Shown here: positions 12,901 to 27,900 of the stretch, in pieces | Position numbering within the stretch: position 1 is the stretch's first letter | Layout: every line of letters starts with the position of its first letter | Source of the DNA: Balanoglossus misakiensis | Lineage: Eukaryota; Hemichordata | DNA: 64,000 nucleotides | Direction: 5' to 3' | Assembly (NCBI GenBank): GCA_040954595.2 | Contig: CM082593.2 | Coordinates: 7,812,001-7,876,000, forward strand | Notes under the pieces: model-generated | Seen by the model: only the letters and a program-made list of their open reading frames with translations | Told to the model about the DNA's origin: nothing | Databases searched by the model: none | Made by a program: the position numbers and the translations under genes

Positions 12901-15900
12901 TGTTTCCATACACACTTTGATGCGATTGATGTTACGACACACCTACATGCACAAAATGGAACAAAGACTCTACACGTCAACCAATTCCAACAGTGAATTT
13001 TCTAGAAAAAAGTGAGAAGTGCTATACACAATACCAAATATACATGTATGCAACAGAAATCATGATTAGCATCTGAAAAATGTTGGTGTAAAAAGTTTTG
13101 GTGTAAAATTCCTATCAAACGCCTGGAGTGTGTATTTTGGGCAAATGGTTGGCATCCATACATTAAAAGCTTCTAGAGCTGCCACTTTTTCATTATTTTC
13201 ATGATTTTATTTTCCAACATAGATTGGTTCATCTAAATAAGCTTACTGATAGGTATAGGGAATATATACATGTATAATGACACAAAATTACTTTGAGAAT
13301 AATCATACTGTAACACTTTGGTTTGAGGTCTCTGAGATGTGATATGGCATGCCACTTCATGTTGCAATTGTCAGCACTGTATGAAAGTAGTGTATAACAA
13401 CAACCAAATTAAATTTGTCTGTTAAAATAATACAAACACCTCAATTTTTACATATGCCAATATATTGTTAAAATGACTTGTACAAGTCCATGGTAATCCT
13501 GCGTCAGACTTTGCGTAGGTGACTGCATGTGTATACCTATAGGTAAATGGTAATCTGATGGAAATTTAAGCAATGTCACCATGGAAACTGTCCTGATACA
13601 TTACCAGAGATCATTAACATAATGTTGTTTGAGTTCATTAGCGTATTGTGTAACCTGTGCATGCATAATGAGAGTGTTCTGGAACATGTGTACGTGGATC
13701 ATTGTTGTACTTGACATGACTAGTTTCAGTGATCTTGAATAAATAGTTTTTGGAAAGAAAAGGACTAGACTCGGAATATTTTTGTGACAGAAACTTGAGA
13801 TTCACAGATTTTCAGTGGATGGTCACATGAAAAAAGTGCTGAACCACATGGTCATTAGAAATGCCCCTTTAGCTTTGACCGCATGTAAGTGTATTTTGAT
13901 AGACCACTTAAATTCACTTTCTGAAGACAGTATTTAAGCTTTGGTGGACAGACGATTTTTAATGTTCTACTTGTGATCATAGAAACACAACCAAAACTAC
14001 AACAATGTGCCTGTCACACTATTCACACAAACTGTTGGCTGTTATTAATTAAAGGTACATGTATATGGTCACCTATGGAAAATTAGCAATAGTTACCATG
14101 CCACCATATGTTCTTTAGAATGCTCAAATACGCCATTTCAGCCATATATGGGCATATGTAAATTGGAGGTGACTGTATACCTTTAACAGGCCACTTTCAT
14201 GACCCCTATGTGACCGTTATATCCTGGTATTTTGTTGGTATGAGTTTTATCATTTTGAGTTTAAATTTTGAAACTGTCAACTATACTATTAGTCTATGTA
14301 CTCTAACTCATCCTAAGACAAAAATTTTGAATTAGGTCTTTTACAAAAGGGGTGAATGCTGTGTGTATATGATGAATGGCGTAATGGTATGTCATACCAA
14401 CAAAACACCATTGATGTACATGTAGGGGTCATGAAAGTGGCTTTTTAGACGTGGCCATATACATTAATTTAAGGCCAGGCTCCACCCTCATTTTTGATGC
14501 ATTTTAGTGGTACAATTTATACCACTATTTTGCTAAAACTTGTTCAATATTGATGAAATTTGGTCATGTGATGCATCATGAACTTCTCTGAAATTTGACT
14601 AAATGTCAAGGTCATTGACCTCTGTTGACCTCTTAAAATATGCAAATTAGTCCACAGTATGAGAAAAAGTTTACTTTTTTGTTATTCTTCTTATATAAGA
14701 GCTCTGTGTAGGTGTACAATGATTTAAATACCACAAATTCAGTACTTTGTGGTATATTTAACATATTTTATTCATATTTCTGTACAGAGTGATGAATATT
14801 ATTTGTTAATTTTCTTCATCCTGGCTGGGTAATACACTGTTACAAAAAGTGATTTTTGTTGAAATTGACTGCTATCTTGTCAAAGATTATGAACCAATTG
14901 TAAGTTTGATTTTTATATAACATTATATTATAGCTTTATCAATACCAGTGAATTTTGTGACGTCATAGCTATACATTATTACTGATAATGTATCGTGTTA
15001 TTCGATGGACGCGCGACGCACCCAAGAACCAGTGGACGTGTACAATTTCCGACTGAATAACGGAAGTTTTCAGACAATGCGAACATTTAGAGGGCTAAAA
15101 AAGAAATGCAAACGTACACAGAATAAATACGGCGATATTTATTAATTTCCAAATCTGTCCTCGACTGGCGTTTTGTTTATTTTTTCTTCCTACGGCTGCA
15201 GTACATGTCGTCTGCTCTTGAATCACGCGCAGTCAACATGGCTCGCTCACGCACGTAAAGCAAACCTCTCCATGATGCTGGATTTGACATTCGTTCACCA
15301 TACATACCGTGTACCATGTACCAAGCAGTCATGTCAACGAAGCTATACGTAAAAAAAAATATGCCGCAAGTGTCATTTGTCATGTTGTCTACGCGGTACG
15401 GAGGGTCGATCGAGGGCGAGTTTGTTTATGTATTGCAACCTTCCGAGTGCCCGTATACGTGAACTTCCCTGAGAACGCGAACGAATTCAAATATTCCCCG
15501 AGTCCTCCCCAAGATTACACAAAAATCGAAACTTTTTCAGATATATTTCAGCAGAACCCTTAAATGAATTTTCACATGCGTTAATAAACCTTCATTATTT
15601 ATTTCCTGATGTTTGAATATGATACTAGAAATGTACAGTACACTGATACACCGCGATCAGGTGACCTTTTGTTTACGCGTACGCCATTGCTCTGTTCTCG
15701 ATCTCCGTGTCCGAGTCTGAATTGTTCGCACCTATACTTTTTGAAGTCTTCAAATTCACTGGCATTGACAAAACTATAAAATAATGAGAATAATGAACGC
15801 CCCAAAGACCCATAATGGACTCAAGCACACATTGTGCTCCATAATATACTCGGCTTTGCCTCGTATATTATGACGCACAATGTGTGCTTTCGTCCATTAT

Positions 15901-18900
15901 GGGTCTTGTGGGCGTTCATTATTCTCTAAATAACATACATTACCCAAATATTCAGAAAATGTGTGTTTTGGGGTTTCCATGAACTCATTTGCATAATTAG
16001 TCATGTGACAAATATGGCCGCCAACGCTAAATTGACTTTTAGAAAAAACGTGATATCTCAAGAACCATTCAACCTAGTGACCTGAAACTTTGCACACATT
16101 TACTTGCATGTATTTAGCATTAAATGAACTATTATCTTTGGTGTATATCTTTTTTTTCAAAAGTTAGAGCAAATAATTCAAAAAATTGAGTTTGCATCTT
16201 GCAACAATGTAACACAATCCATTGTATCTTAAACATTTTTCCACTTTGCACAGTGATCTTAGTTCATTTGATAGAAAATCACATCATGAACAATCACTGA
16301 AAATTTCAAGAACATTGCTTTAAAATTACTTGAGATATTTTGCATACCGTGCCTACAGAATTGCTGAAAATACCATTTTGAGAAAATCGCATTCAAAGTT
16401 GGTAATTATGTTTCTACTGTTTATAATGGATCAATACTGTATCTAGGTCAAATATATGCATGTATAAGATGGTGAACATTCACCTGATGCAGTTATGAAG
16501 TAAAATTTATGATAATATACAGTGAGGGCAGGTTTTTTGTGGAAAAAAAACAGGAAATGGATCAAAAATTCACCAGGACCATAGTCTGGGTCATTAGCTG
16601 TTCATGTGCAGCACGAAGACGTCTGCGGCCCGATGAATATATCTTTTCTATCTGTTGAATCTAAACCTTCCCTAGTATAGTATGTAACTGGCTTTCATTT
16701 CTTACTTCTAAAATGAAAGTAATAGTCCCAGTTCCCTCTCATTTATAAGTACACTATGACAGCATCTGCTACTGCAAGCTCAAGCCGAGGACGCCCAACA
16801 AAATTCTCCTTGGGACAACGGTCCCATATGGGGTTGTGTAATGTCATTTGTGTTCTGTGTTCCTCCATGCACACACCTCATCAGCAAGTTGTTGTCAGAC
16901 AGCTTTACAAATATTGGCAGAATTCCTTTTTTCAGGTCACCATACCCAGATTGCATTGGATACCACTTGCCACAATCATGAGTGCCAGTGGTCCCTGTTT
17001 TAGTGTTTTCATATGGCCCAGATACTTGTACATGCATATAGCTTGTAGATGACCTATGTTCTCTCAGCTGCACATCCTGAGAGAAGTGTCTTCCAATGGC
17101 AAACATGGATAGTGGGAAACAATGATTTACATCATAAAATCGGCCAGATCTTCTAGATGCGTTCATTACAATCCTGCACACAACGTCAAACCCCAGCGTC
17201 AAACTTAGAGTTCAGTCCGAATCTCTTTGACATCTATGTCACATCATCACAACCAAAGTTTTCAGGGGTGCATTTGGGACAGGAGAATTGTTAAATAAAC
17301 TCAATGAGCAGTTCAATATCAAGGAATCTGTATCTCGAGAGTTCATCATCTGCGTCTCATTCAGTATCTGGAGAGTCTCTGTGAATCTTTTCCAACTACA
17401 TAAACTTTCAGAAGATGAAATCGATGACTGGCCCATAGGCCCAATGCATTCAATGGCTCAACATGTGTTGGCTTCCTACCACCGGTTGTCTGGTTGAATA
17501 CGATCCTGTAAATCTGTTGCCACAAAATGCTCGCTTTTTTGGTCGATGACAAGTTTTACCTGGCTTGCTAAGGGCCATCCGTATGATTCGAGTCAGTAAA
17601 TAGGTGCTTCGATTTTGTTTTCAAAGACGAAGAGATCGACATACATGCAGCAGAGTGCAGTATAGTTTACGTTTACATAACAAAAGACTTTCATGGCGGC
17701 CATCATTCAACTGTAAAAATAGTAGCCCCACTCTGATTGGCCGATGTTCCTGGGCTACTGTAGGTATAAGCAAGTAGACTGACCAATGAAAATAGTTGTT
17801 ACAGATAATAATAAACGATTAACTGAAGCAATTCCACATTTATAGCCCAGCATTTTACTGCAAGAATTTTTTCAATCCGACAATGCAAAGCCAAATTACG
17901 TGAATTACAGATTCATGAATAATTAATTAGCTATTTATTAGTCATTGTTTGAGCGTTTTTTGGTTGCATACTTTCTGAAAATGTTATTTTTCATACCTAA
18001 GGGAAGAAGTAAGGGCTATAAAACACCTTCTATGTGAAAGCACAATAACCAAAGTTCACAATAAAACAAAAACATGAAAGTTGGTCAGGTGAAGGAAAAT
18101 TGTGTTTTTTTAGGGTGGTAATGCCATTCAAGGTAAAATTTCTATCTACCTGTGTGTATTCCTGGTCTTTGGGAAAGCTACTTCCAAATATAATCACAGT
18201 ATCCTCCATGCTCAGCAACTGCTGCTGCAGTATACCAAGAGCTGCATAGTTCTCAGTCAGAATCAACAAATACCGGCTTTCACTGTTTTGCAAGCAAAAA
18301 ATATAAAATACTCAATCAAAAACTTTCATAGAGATCTTTATATATAATTCCCCCGTATTTCGAACGAGTGTGCCTGCGTCGCGGACGAGTGATTCCCCGT
18401 ATAGCGGCCGTATCCCTCCGAGCCGCAGGCGAGGAGGGATACAGCTATACGGGGAATCACGAGTTCGCGACGCAGGTACACGAGTGAGGAATACGGGGGA
18501 ATTATATGTTTATCACATACATAGATCCGCTAATTTTTATTTTCAAATAAATCTCTTTGTGGTTGCGATAAAATTTGGAACTATTTTGTGCAAAATTGAA
18601 GATCGATGTTATGCGGTCTATCTGTCAGGTGACTCAGGTCACGACCTGGACGATTCTGGTTTTGGCGAGGACCCGTCTATCGCGCATCAGCTGGATTTCA
18701 TCGTCCGTCACGGTTTCACTGGAGCAGGAAACCTTTCGTATGCCTTTTGCTTTATGACTAGACCGTTTTGCTCTAATCGTCGCATCAAAATTTTTGCGAA
18801 TACTCAGTTTTGTACCTGTCGCTCGTTCGACAGCGCGACGACATTGGCTCAGCACTGACGACCTCGCGACAGTTTTGGTGCGATAAAAATGTACACAGGT

Positions 18901-21900
18901 AAAACTAATCGTCGATCGTCCATATTTACACATACGAAACATTTTATTTATCTTTGCTTATTTTTAATATCGAAATAAAACGAACAATTGAACTGAATTT
19001 TGTCGCCCTAAGAGGACTTTGTTTACAAGTTTAAAATAGTTCCGTTTGGTGACGTCAGAGGGATGGGTATTACAATAATGCTTGGTGCAAATTTACCTAC
19101 GTCTGACGTCATACTATGGTATATGCGGAGCTATGTATGTGATAATTACATATAATCCCATGATATCTTTCTTTGTTTGACGTCATCGTATACGAGTGGT
19201 TTTCGCGGAGCAGTGCAACTTCGAGCCGCAGGCGAGAAGTTGTACGCTTCCGCGAAAACCACGAGTATACGATGACGTTAAACAAAGAAAGATATCATGG
19301 GATTATATATTTATCACATGAACAGTCTTCTTATTTTTCGTTAGGAGAGGCAGGACTAAAACAATTCAGTACCTTGCAACAATTTTGGAGCGGTGTCGTA
19401 TTTTACTGAGCGGGATTATGTCCCCCAGGAGATATATGTTGGGAGATTTTATGAATGATCAGCGATAGTTCATCATTTGCATATACGCAAATGGTGCACT
19501 ATCGCTGATCATTCATAAAATCTCCCAACAAGTCGTCCCGTTGAGTTCCGTTCGCTCGAAGTTCGGCCTTACACAAATGTAATCGATTCTCTAACAATTT
19601 TACTGCAACCTGTTGCCACGTCTTATACATTTCGTTGACCGGTGCAATAGAGAGGTTCAGTCGTCACGCTGAACTGGCTCGAAACAATTCCCCACGCTGA
19701 TTCGACTCGGAACGTACCGGACTTGCGCCTAGCCTAGGCTATGTACACCTGACCCAAAACTTTGACAGCCACGATCGTCCATGATCGTTGCGTCGACTGT
19801 CTTCTTTCCAAATTCCACCTTTCTGTTTTGAGCTTACAAAGCGTTATTGTCATGGAACCGTAATTTTTTTTATTTCATTTCTGTATTGTAAATGCCGCGC
19901 GCTACACGTACTGTTTCTGTTTGACAACAAAGCTACGGCGAATCGGTGGAAATAGTTCCGGTTGATGACGTAACACAGGGGTGATCAGGATTTTTGATCT
20001 GTCCTGGTCTACGTCACACAGGTGGTGATCAGGGCCAGTTCATGTGATAAACATGTATATCTATTTTAAATTTGTTATCTTTACTTATACATTACAAAAT
20101 AAAACAAACATTATTTGTTCATACAATGCAAACATGAAATATTAATAAATAAATAAATAAATAAACCTTCTGTTGTTCTGGTTGCATGACTCAAGTATGA
20201 TATTTTAGCATGGGACTTGCATATATTTAAGATGGGGCACCCATATCTTTTTGCCCTTTGTTTTATGGGTCATTTGGGGAAATTGGACCATCCTGTTTTC
20301 AGAGTCTAATAAGGGTCTGATAACCAGTCGAAAAATCTGCGTGATTGGGAGTGTGCACCCCCTGACGACATATGCAAATCGGGTACTACGGTAGATCAAA
20401 TAAAAAAAAAAAAACTAAAGGCTTTTACTAGTCTGTGACCCCAAAACCAAACTTGATACACGAACCAAAGAAGGCGATAAGTGTTTTGTTTCTGAATATA
20501 GTTGCCTCATCTGTGGATTTCACCATACACGTACTATCCCTGAAAAATCATTGATTTTGGGTGTTTTCAGACACTCTGGTATTGCTTCTTAATTAGTGTG
20601 AGGATATATATAATCCATAAAAACAATCCCTTGCATAGCATGAAGGATTGTTCTCTGTTAACAGGTCAAATTTGACTGGCGTACGTGGCCTGTGAAAAAC
20701 AGCCTTAGGGATTTTTGTGTACGATCCAGAATCTCAGTTGACAAAATCATTGGATTTTTAGCAGATAGCAGACACACACGCTACCACTGACTGACGCTTT
20801 ACCCTTGCATAGCCATATTCGGACAGGGTGTGCTCACAATCACACATATTTTCAACTAGTTACAAGCCCCTGGTACAGCGTTCATAGCAGTTTCTTCCAA
20901 AACTGAGTGTACTGTCCTATAAAGGCCCATAGCAATTGGCAAAAGATATGTTTTCAGTGATACAAAAGTCAAAATCCAACTTTCAATATTTGAAACATGA
21001 AGTTGACTGTGAAACCTTTATAAAGAAGACCACAAATAACAATGCATAATAATGCCTTTAATTGTAATAACAAAATTTATGGTAGTTGTCACAGGCGTAT
21101 GTACGTATATAAACAGTAAAACTCCAATTATCCGAACTCCAATTATCCGAATTGTTTGGTTATCTGCACTGCTGTCATGTCCCACAAACAGTTCTATTGT
21201 ACCCCCGGTATATGATCGTTATCCGAATAACCGAACTGTCTGCATATCCGAACAATGTATGTATGTATCATGTATGTATGGTTAATAGCTAACTCCCTAA
21301 CTTTTCAGTAAAAGAACACACAATTGGTAGAACTGTGAAACCCTGTTTGTAATTCGATTTTCGAAAATCGAAAAACGAAATACAATATCAAAACCCAAAT
21401 GCCAACTTGTAGATTCACTCGACATTTTAGAAAGTGAATACGTTATAGTGCTTTGGTATTCGAAACAGATTATAGATAGGGGTTTCACTTGGCCGCAATT
21501 GGCCACGGACCCCGTACATGTAAGTGTGCATACAGACACTAACCTGTCCATATCTAGAATCTCCTTGTCAAGTCCTTGAAGACTGGCTCGAATGAGAGCA
21601 GCTGCACTGCACTCAGGATCATTTGATCCCTGAAAAAAAAATCACCAACATTTAAATGGACATAAACAGTGTTCTTTTCCAACGGATCATTTAGTAGTTG
21701 TTTAGAGTGAAACAACTTCTGAAATAGCAAACATTTATCACTGTAAAGTGAAGGTAGTGACCATAATACCCAAAGAAGGTACAGGTAAAATTTGCCAAAT
21801 TACATGTTATGTTGAATATATGATGGCCGGTTGTTTGTATCAGTTTGGAATAAATGTAAAGCAATGGGTTGTACCGGTATACTCTCAGAAGACTGGCTTA

Positions 21901-24900
21901 TTTTGAGGATGACACTTACTCTTTGAACATCTCTGGTCACATGTTTATGAAGTCTGTCAAATCGTTTGACAGGGTCAATCTGGTCATCACGGCCTCCAAA
22001 ATTGCGCCTGATGGCATGTTCTAGCTGTGGCCATGACGGTGGCTCACCGGATGCCTTGGAGAATCCATACACCATTTTGATAAGGCTGTTGTATTCAATT
22101 ATAAAAATGTCATCATTCGTGAAATTTTTCTAGTCTGTTACTGGTCTAATGTAATCTGATAAATATTCACATGGTTGAGAAATCTATGCATTTTAATATG
22201 AATTGATCAGACTTCTCAGGTTGTTTTGGCAGTAAACTGCTGCATATAGGCAGTTTTGATTAAACCCTTCACTTTTGAAAATACGAATGGAATCTAGTGA
22301 CCATACACATACCGATTTCAAGTAAAACAAACCTGAATTATCACACAATAAAATAAAATGATACCCTTGAATATTAAAACCATTTTTGAAAGTGTGATAA
22401 TTTGTGACAAATAAATTCTGTGTTTTAAATTTTATGTGTGAAATGCATTATATATGTACAGTACATACCTGTAAAAATCTCTCAACCCAAAGAATTCCTT
22501 CTCTTGTTTTTTGTAAAGTTGAAAGTAGCCATGTGCTAGGGCAGGAATGATTGGATTTATGCGAGTCAAGACAAGTTTATCTGTTGAGCAAATACCTCTG
22601 CAAAAGAAAATCGGGCATCATTTTCATGTTTGTTTCACATTTAAAAACAGGATGGCCTTGCATTGCTATCAGTATTTCTCAGATCTTAAATTTTTTGAGA
22701 TGAATGTATACCCACAAACAGCTGCAAGAGAGTTTTTTTTTTCATCATGATTACACCTGTATGGCACTAGAAAGGAAGTACTGTCCATAAAAAAGAGACA
22801 TTAACAAGTACAGGTTACTTATGAATGTTTGAATGCATGCCAGGGCTTTTGTAAATAAAGACTTAAACACAGCTTAAAGCTCCATTAGCTGTAACTTTTA
22901 GCTATACTATCTGTCTTGTGTATTTTCTGCAGTTTCTTGTTCAAATCCCTGAAGCAAAATGAAATGCCCAGTACCCAGTCAGGTCGCAACTGGGGTAATT
23001 ACACAGCAGGGGATTATGCAATGCAAACACTTGAACTGGCCAGTAACGTTTGAATTCCTCATTTACATACAGTTTTTCAACTTTTTTCAGAACGAAAGTT
23101 TAGCAACTTGCAACCCATTTCTGACAATAATTTCACCCCAGGCACATTACTGGTACTATGAGTGTACTACATGTGATTTTTCATGAAGTTTTATTGAGAA
23201 GAATTTCTTTACTTCCACTGACAAAATTGTGATCACGAAATTCAAAGTGACCTTGAAGTTAAAAAATCAAAAAAAAAATATCAGCCATACCCACACAAAA
23301 ATTAACCCCCTCAGGTTTTAGAAACATTATTAAACTCCTCTATTCATAATTTTGACATGAATATATCCATGCCGAGAGTCAAGGACCACAATTTACAGTG
23401 CCATAGGTCAGTCCTGTAGTAGTCAGTCAGCGTGAATAGTGTATAGAGTCCATATGTAATATGCTAATGAGAGATAACTTGGCGTTGAAAAGGAAGCCAT
23501 TACGTCATGGGTCACATGCGTTGACCTAGTTCAGTGCATACACATATGGAATACACGGCTGTACTCGTCGATGGCGAAGGCAATTTTTACAACGTCATTA
23601 CTCCACAACGGAGCGGCTCACAACATTATAATTTCACGGTAACTTAGTTCAATATCTTCCTAACCTACCCAATTTTTTTCAAGACAAGAAATCTTTGCTG
23701 AGAGTCAGGGACCACAATTTCAACCAACATACCGAAACTGTCTATCTCGGGAACGCGTCGTTAAAACTTCACGAAAAATCATCCTATCATTGACTGTGGT
23801 GTTTCATACACGTCTTAGAAAAATGGATGCACTACGATCACTTGTAGTACCGAAAATATCTGTTTGAAAATTTTTCGAACTGGCTGTAACTGCCACTCAG
23901 TGACGTTCACATTCAAATAGATCTCTTTGATCTCGCCGCCTTAATTACCCTCCCTGCGACCAGACTGGTACCCAGCTCATTCACACAATATATACAGTCA
24001 TGTACAATGTATGTATAGTCAGCATTGTTATTGTGCAATATTAAAATTAAAGTCCTGGCTAGAATTACCGGTATTCTGCTTGTCCTGTATGTGCGTAACG
24101 TCCATTGTTATTGTTGTTAAATTACCCGGTACTTGGTGTATTGGCATGTTTTTCAGAGTAGAACAAGAAATTGCATTTGGTACAAGAAACGAAAATACTG
24201 AAAATGTGGCCAACAATTACCACTAATGTCCCTTTAAAGTGGAACGCTGTGATCCGTTTTTGAGCCAATTCTGCGAAATGCGATTAAAAAGTACTATGAA
24301 AAACGTTGGTTTCATTCACTTTCACTTACGCATAACAGAGCTACAGCCAGCCAAAAACTGCGCGAACCCGGAAGTGAGTGACGTCAGCAACTTGTGGTAC
24401 CGTTGTCCGCTGCCGACGCGTTGGAGCAAGCTTATGCTTATACACGCCTGCACTCATCACACGACCGACGACGTTAGCATGGCAACATATTCTCGGGTAG
24501 TAGGCTACAATTTTGAACCAGAGATTCCCTTCTACGACCAAGCGACTCAATTTTACAGAGGACAAAAGTTCATGCAGTTCTGATCTCCGATGTGTCCCGT
24601 TTGTCAAGGCTTACACTTGGTGTGGTTTCAGTAAAACCATAGACCCTAGGGTCTATGGTGAAACAGACAATGCTGTTAACAATACCCTCCCTTGTTGTCT
24701 CTCCCTCGTTGTCACCTTTTCGAACCACTTTTCTTACAAAAATACTTTGTCACCTTTTATGGAGTTGAAAAGAACGCAGGTGCATCGTCCTGCTCTCCAG
24801 GTGTAGTACGTCCATAGTATAATGGAAGACAATACCATAGTTATTCTATGCATGTTTCGTCTCTTGAAATGTATTAAAACTGCCCTTTTTAGTTGCTTTC

Positions 24901-27900
24901 ATTTGATAACTATGCGATCGTCAATAAATGGAAATTAAACCCAAATACGTGTACCAAAAAACGTGCAGGAAGGATTTAAAACGGTACGTTTATTATTATC
25001 AGCGGCAGTTAGAACAACTTTGTATAGGCCTTACGGTTTGTTCATAAACGTCGACATGCATGGCATCGTGGACATTGCAGGGTCTATGTCTGCACGCATC
25101 GACAAATACAATACACGTAGAGCATTGCCTTTGAAAGAAACTTATCCCCGTCGGTTTTCCGAATATGTTTTTACAATCATGAACTTGACATTTCGCCATG
25201 TCAGATCCTCGCAAAATGTGTCTGTTTATTGGAAATGACACGTCGAACGTGTAAGAGCCCTGCGCGTCGACTGCAACGCAAGTTGCTGACGTCCCTGTAG
25301 TATTTTCAACTCGCGTCTTCCGCTTGCGCAGGAAGTGAAAGTGAATTAACCCATCGGAACGTTGCCGTTTTTGACACCCGGTTTGTACTTTGAAGCCCAA
25401 AATTGTGGGTGTTGTTCCACTTTAACTACATGGAACTTGGAGGGTTTTTTTAAAGTAATGGTATGAGCAGTCAACTGACCTGGCACTCTCCTCTAGTTCT
25501 CCTTTGTCAGGCACTCCTCTGGATACCAGTATTCCTCTGTTCATCTTGGCTGGATCCAACGCCCAGTTGGAAATGCCTATGAAGGCCACTTTCTTATGTG
25601 GTGGTGGATTGTCATCATCATCGCAGCCATACTCCAGCAGTGGATGCAATGTCTGACAGAGAATTGACAGATTAACTGAACTGACAGTCTCATTTCTGAT
25701 TAAAAGATGTAAAAATAGCATCAAGGACACTGTGGTCCCATTGGAGGATTACGCAGAAATGGGGATACACCGGAATAAAAATAGCGTCAAGGACACTGTG
25801 GTCCCATTTGAGGATTATGCGGAAATGGGGATACACCGGAATAAAAATAGCGTCAAGGACACTGTGGTCCCATTTGAGGATTATGCGGAAACAGTGACAC
25901 ACCAGAATAAAAATTACAGGTGACATTGCAAGCAGATATGATCTTACGATATAGAAATATGGAATGTAAAAAAAATTAACAAGGAACATGCCAAATAAAC
26001 TGTCATGTGTCATGGCAGTCTTACAAGTGGTGCTAGAACAAAAATTGACCAAAAATTGTCTGTACAAACACATATGAGAAGCAACTTCTTTCAGTCAGCC
26101 CTGGAATAGACACACAGACAGACAGACACTGACCTGCCACTAGTAATTAAAATTTAATAGCCCGTGGTCTTTGTAACAGCTGGCTTATTAAAGTTATGTA
26201 AACATGTCTAAGTTGGGGGTAACAACTCCTTGTAAACAGTAACTTTCAAAACAACTGTACAATTGGTTTAGGAGAAGATTTGCTAACCAAAAACAAAGAA
26301 ACTTACAAAAAAACTCGCTAAATATTGAATATTTCTGATATCAGAATTGAATAAAAGTTGCACATATACATGTATGTGTTATGAAATTATATCCTAAATT
26401 TCAAAGCAATCAGAGAAAAAACAAATTTCAAAGCAATCCAACAAGCAGTTTCACAAAAAAATATTTGTTCAAAACTGGCAAAAACACAAATATGCAAATA
26501 TCACCAAAATTGTACAATATCTTACTTCAATCACTACAAGGAACATGCTGCCAAAGTTCAATGCAATATGACAAGCGGTTTCAGATAAAACAATTTTTGA
26601 CAAAAATTGCAAAAGTTTCTCGATAACACATTTATGAAAATATCACATTTTTTTACAACATATTACTTTAATTAATAGGTTACCCCTACGAACATGCCTA
26701 CCAAATTGCAAAGCAATCTGGCATGCGGTTTAAGGAAAAAAAAATTGACCAAAAATGGCAAAAATTGCTCAAAATTACAAATATGCAAATTTTGCCACAA
26801 TTGGAACAAAACTGGTTACTCAGACAACCTTAAGGAAGCTTCATACTAAATTTCAAAGAAGTAGGCCTATCACTTTCAGAAATAAAGATTTTTTTACCAA
26901 TAATGTGGTAAAATACAAAAAATGCATAAAAAATAGAAAATCTATAATATTAGCTCAAAACATACAGGATTGTTTGAGCTAGACATAAAGTACATGCATA
27001 CCGATTTTCAAATCAATCTGACCAGTGGTTGTTGAGTTTTTGAGTTTTGACCAATTTCACATTTTCCCAGCTAATTTGCATATTTTTGGCAATGGCAACT
27101 TCATTTGAACAAACTCCCATCTACAGCCTGACCTGCATCAACGCACCAAATATCGAGGTTATACACGCAGCGGTTTTCAAGTTTTTGATGTGGACGGACA
27201 TACAGACATACATACATACATACAGACGCAAACGATCCCATAAGGTCCCATGGTATAAACCAATGGGACCTAAAAATCAATGATTCCTACCTTAAGCGGC
27301 ATCTTTGGAGAGTCTTCTGCTAATCCAACTTCATCCAAAACCACAACAGAAACAAAGCGATCAAGATCTTTGCCTTCTTGGAAACGACTACATTGTCGGA
27401 ATATGCCAACAATGCCCTCTGGTGTTGACAGTGGACTACACTGGTATGACACCATGTGTACCTGGAATTACAAATTACATGTACATTTTGCTTAGGAAAT
27501 ATCATGGAAAATTTTCCATTTATATAACATTACATAGGTCTCCAGTTTGGTGACTTCATCAGTACGCGAGCTATCAATGAACTTCAGACACCTACGGTTG
27601 ATGCATGCATGCACACACACACACTAAGACCTACAACTTCAACAATGTTGCTGCGCCTGTCAATAATCCGGCCACATGTTCAGTAGATTCGGAATGAGTA
27701 TATGTATGAGATGTGTCATGTTGTTAAAAGTGCACTGAGATGTACCCAGAGGTCGCGCTTACGCAAAAAAGTATGTATATTTGACGCCCAAAATACTCAC
27801 TTGCCAGCGAAGGTATCATAAATTTTTGCAGTAAGACTGTACAAAATAAGACACTGACTTAGAAGCTTTTGCTCTGTGTTGGAGATCTCACCTGCTTAAA

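Larger units (their letters stand above)
12943..18149 (-). other. RNF213 intron 22 (5.2 kb)
   Basis: It contains a foldback at 14,190-14,443, a CRE-bearing element end near 14,935-15,010, a hairpin at 15,786-15,926, module-type text at about 15,950-16,510 (ATATGGCCGCC, GATATCTCAAGAACC) and a decayed transposase at about 16,740-17,330. I see nothing in 12,943-14,040 or 17,560-18,149. The part near 15,000-15,560 is richer in CpG than its surroundings. Confidence 0.75.
18283..21543 (-). other. RNF213 intron 21 (3.3 kb)
   Basis: It holds three hairpin elements (18,343-18,506; 19,137-19,319; 19,437-19,530), a dispersed repeat at 18,520-18,900, an (AAAT)n run at about 20,143-20,165 and a pogo/Tigger-like MITE remnant at about 21,117-21,257. 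I see nothing recognisable between 20,170 and 21,100. Confidence 0.8.

Noticed and set aside
16756-17052. Plus-strand 98-aa frame
   Set aside because: It is the complement of the decayed transposase on the minus strand and has no support of its own.
18370-18858. The 162-aa plus-strand frame as a gene
   Set aside because: Its first part runs across both arms of a perfect hairpin and the rest is a dispersed repeat; no recognisable protein.
24239-24583. A 114-aa plus-strand frame, repeated at 46,984-47,325, as a possible gene
   Set aside because: It is inside the two copies of the TTAA element, opens with the element's end sequence and shows no known domain. Kept only as a finding about the element.
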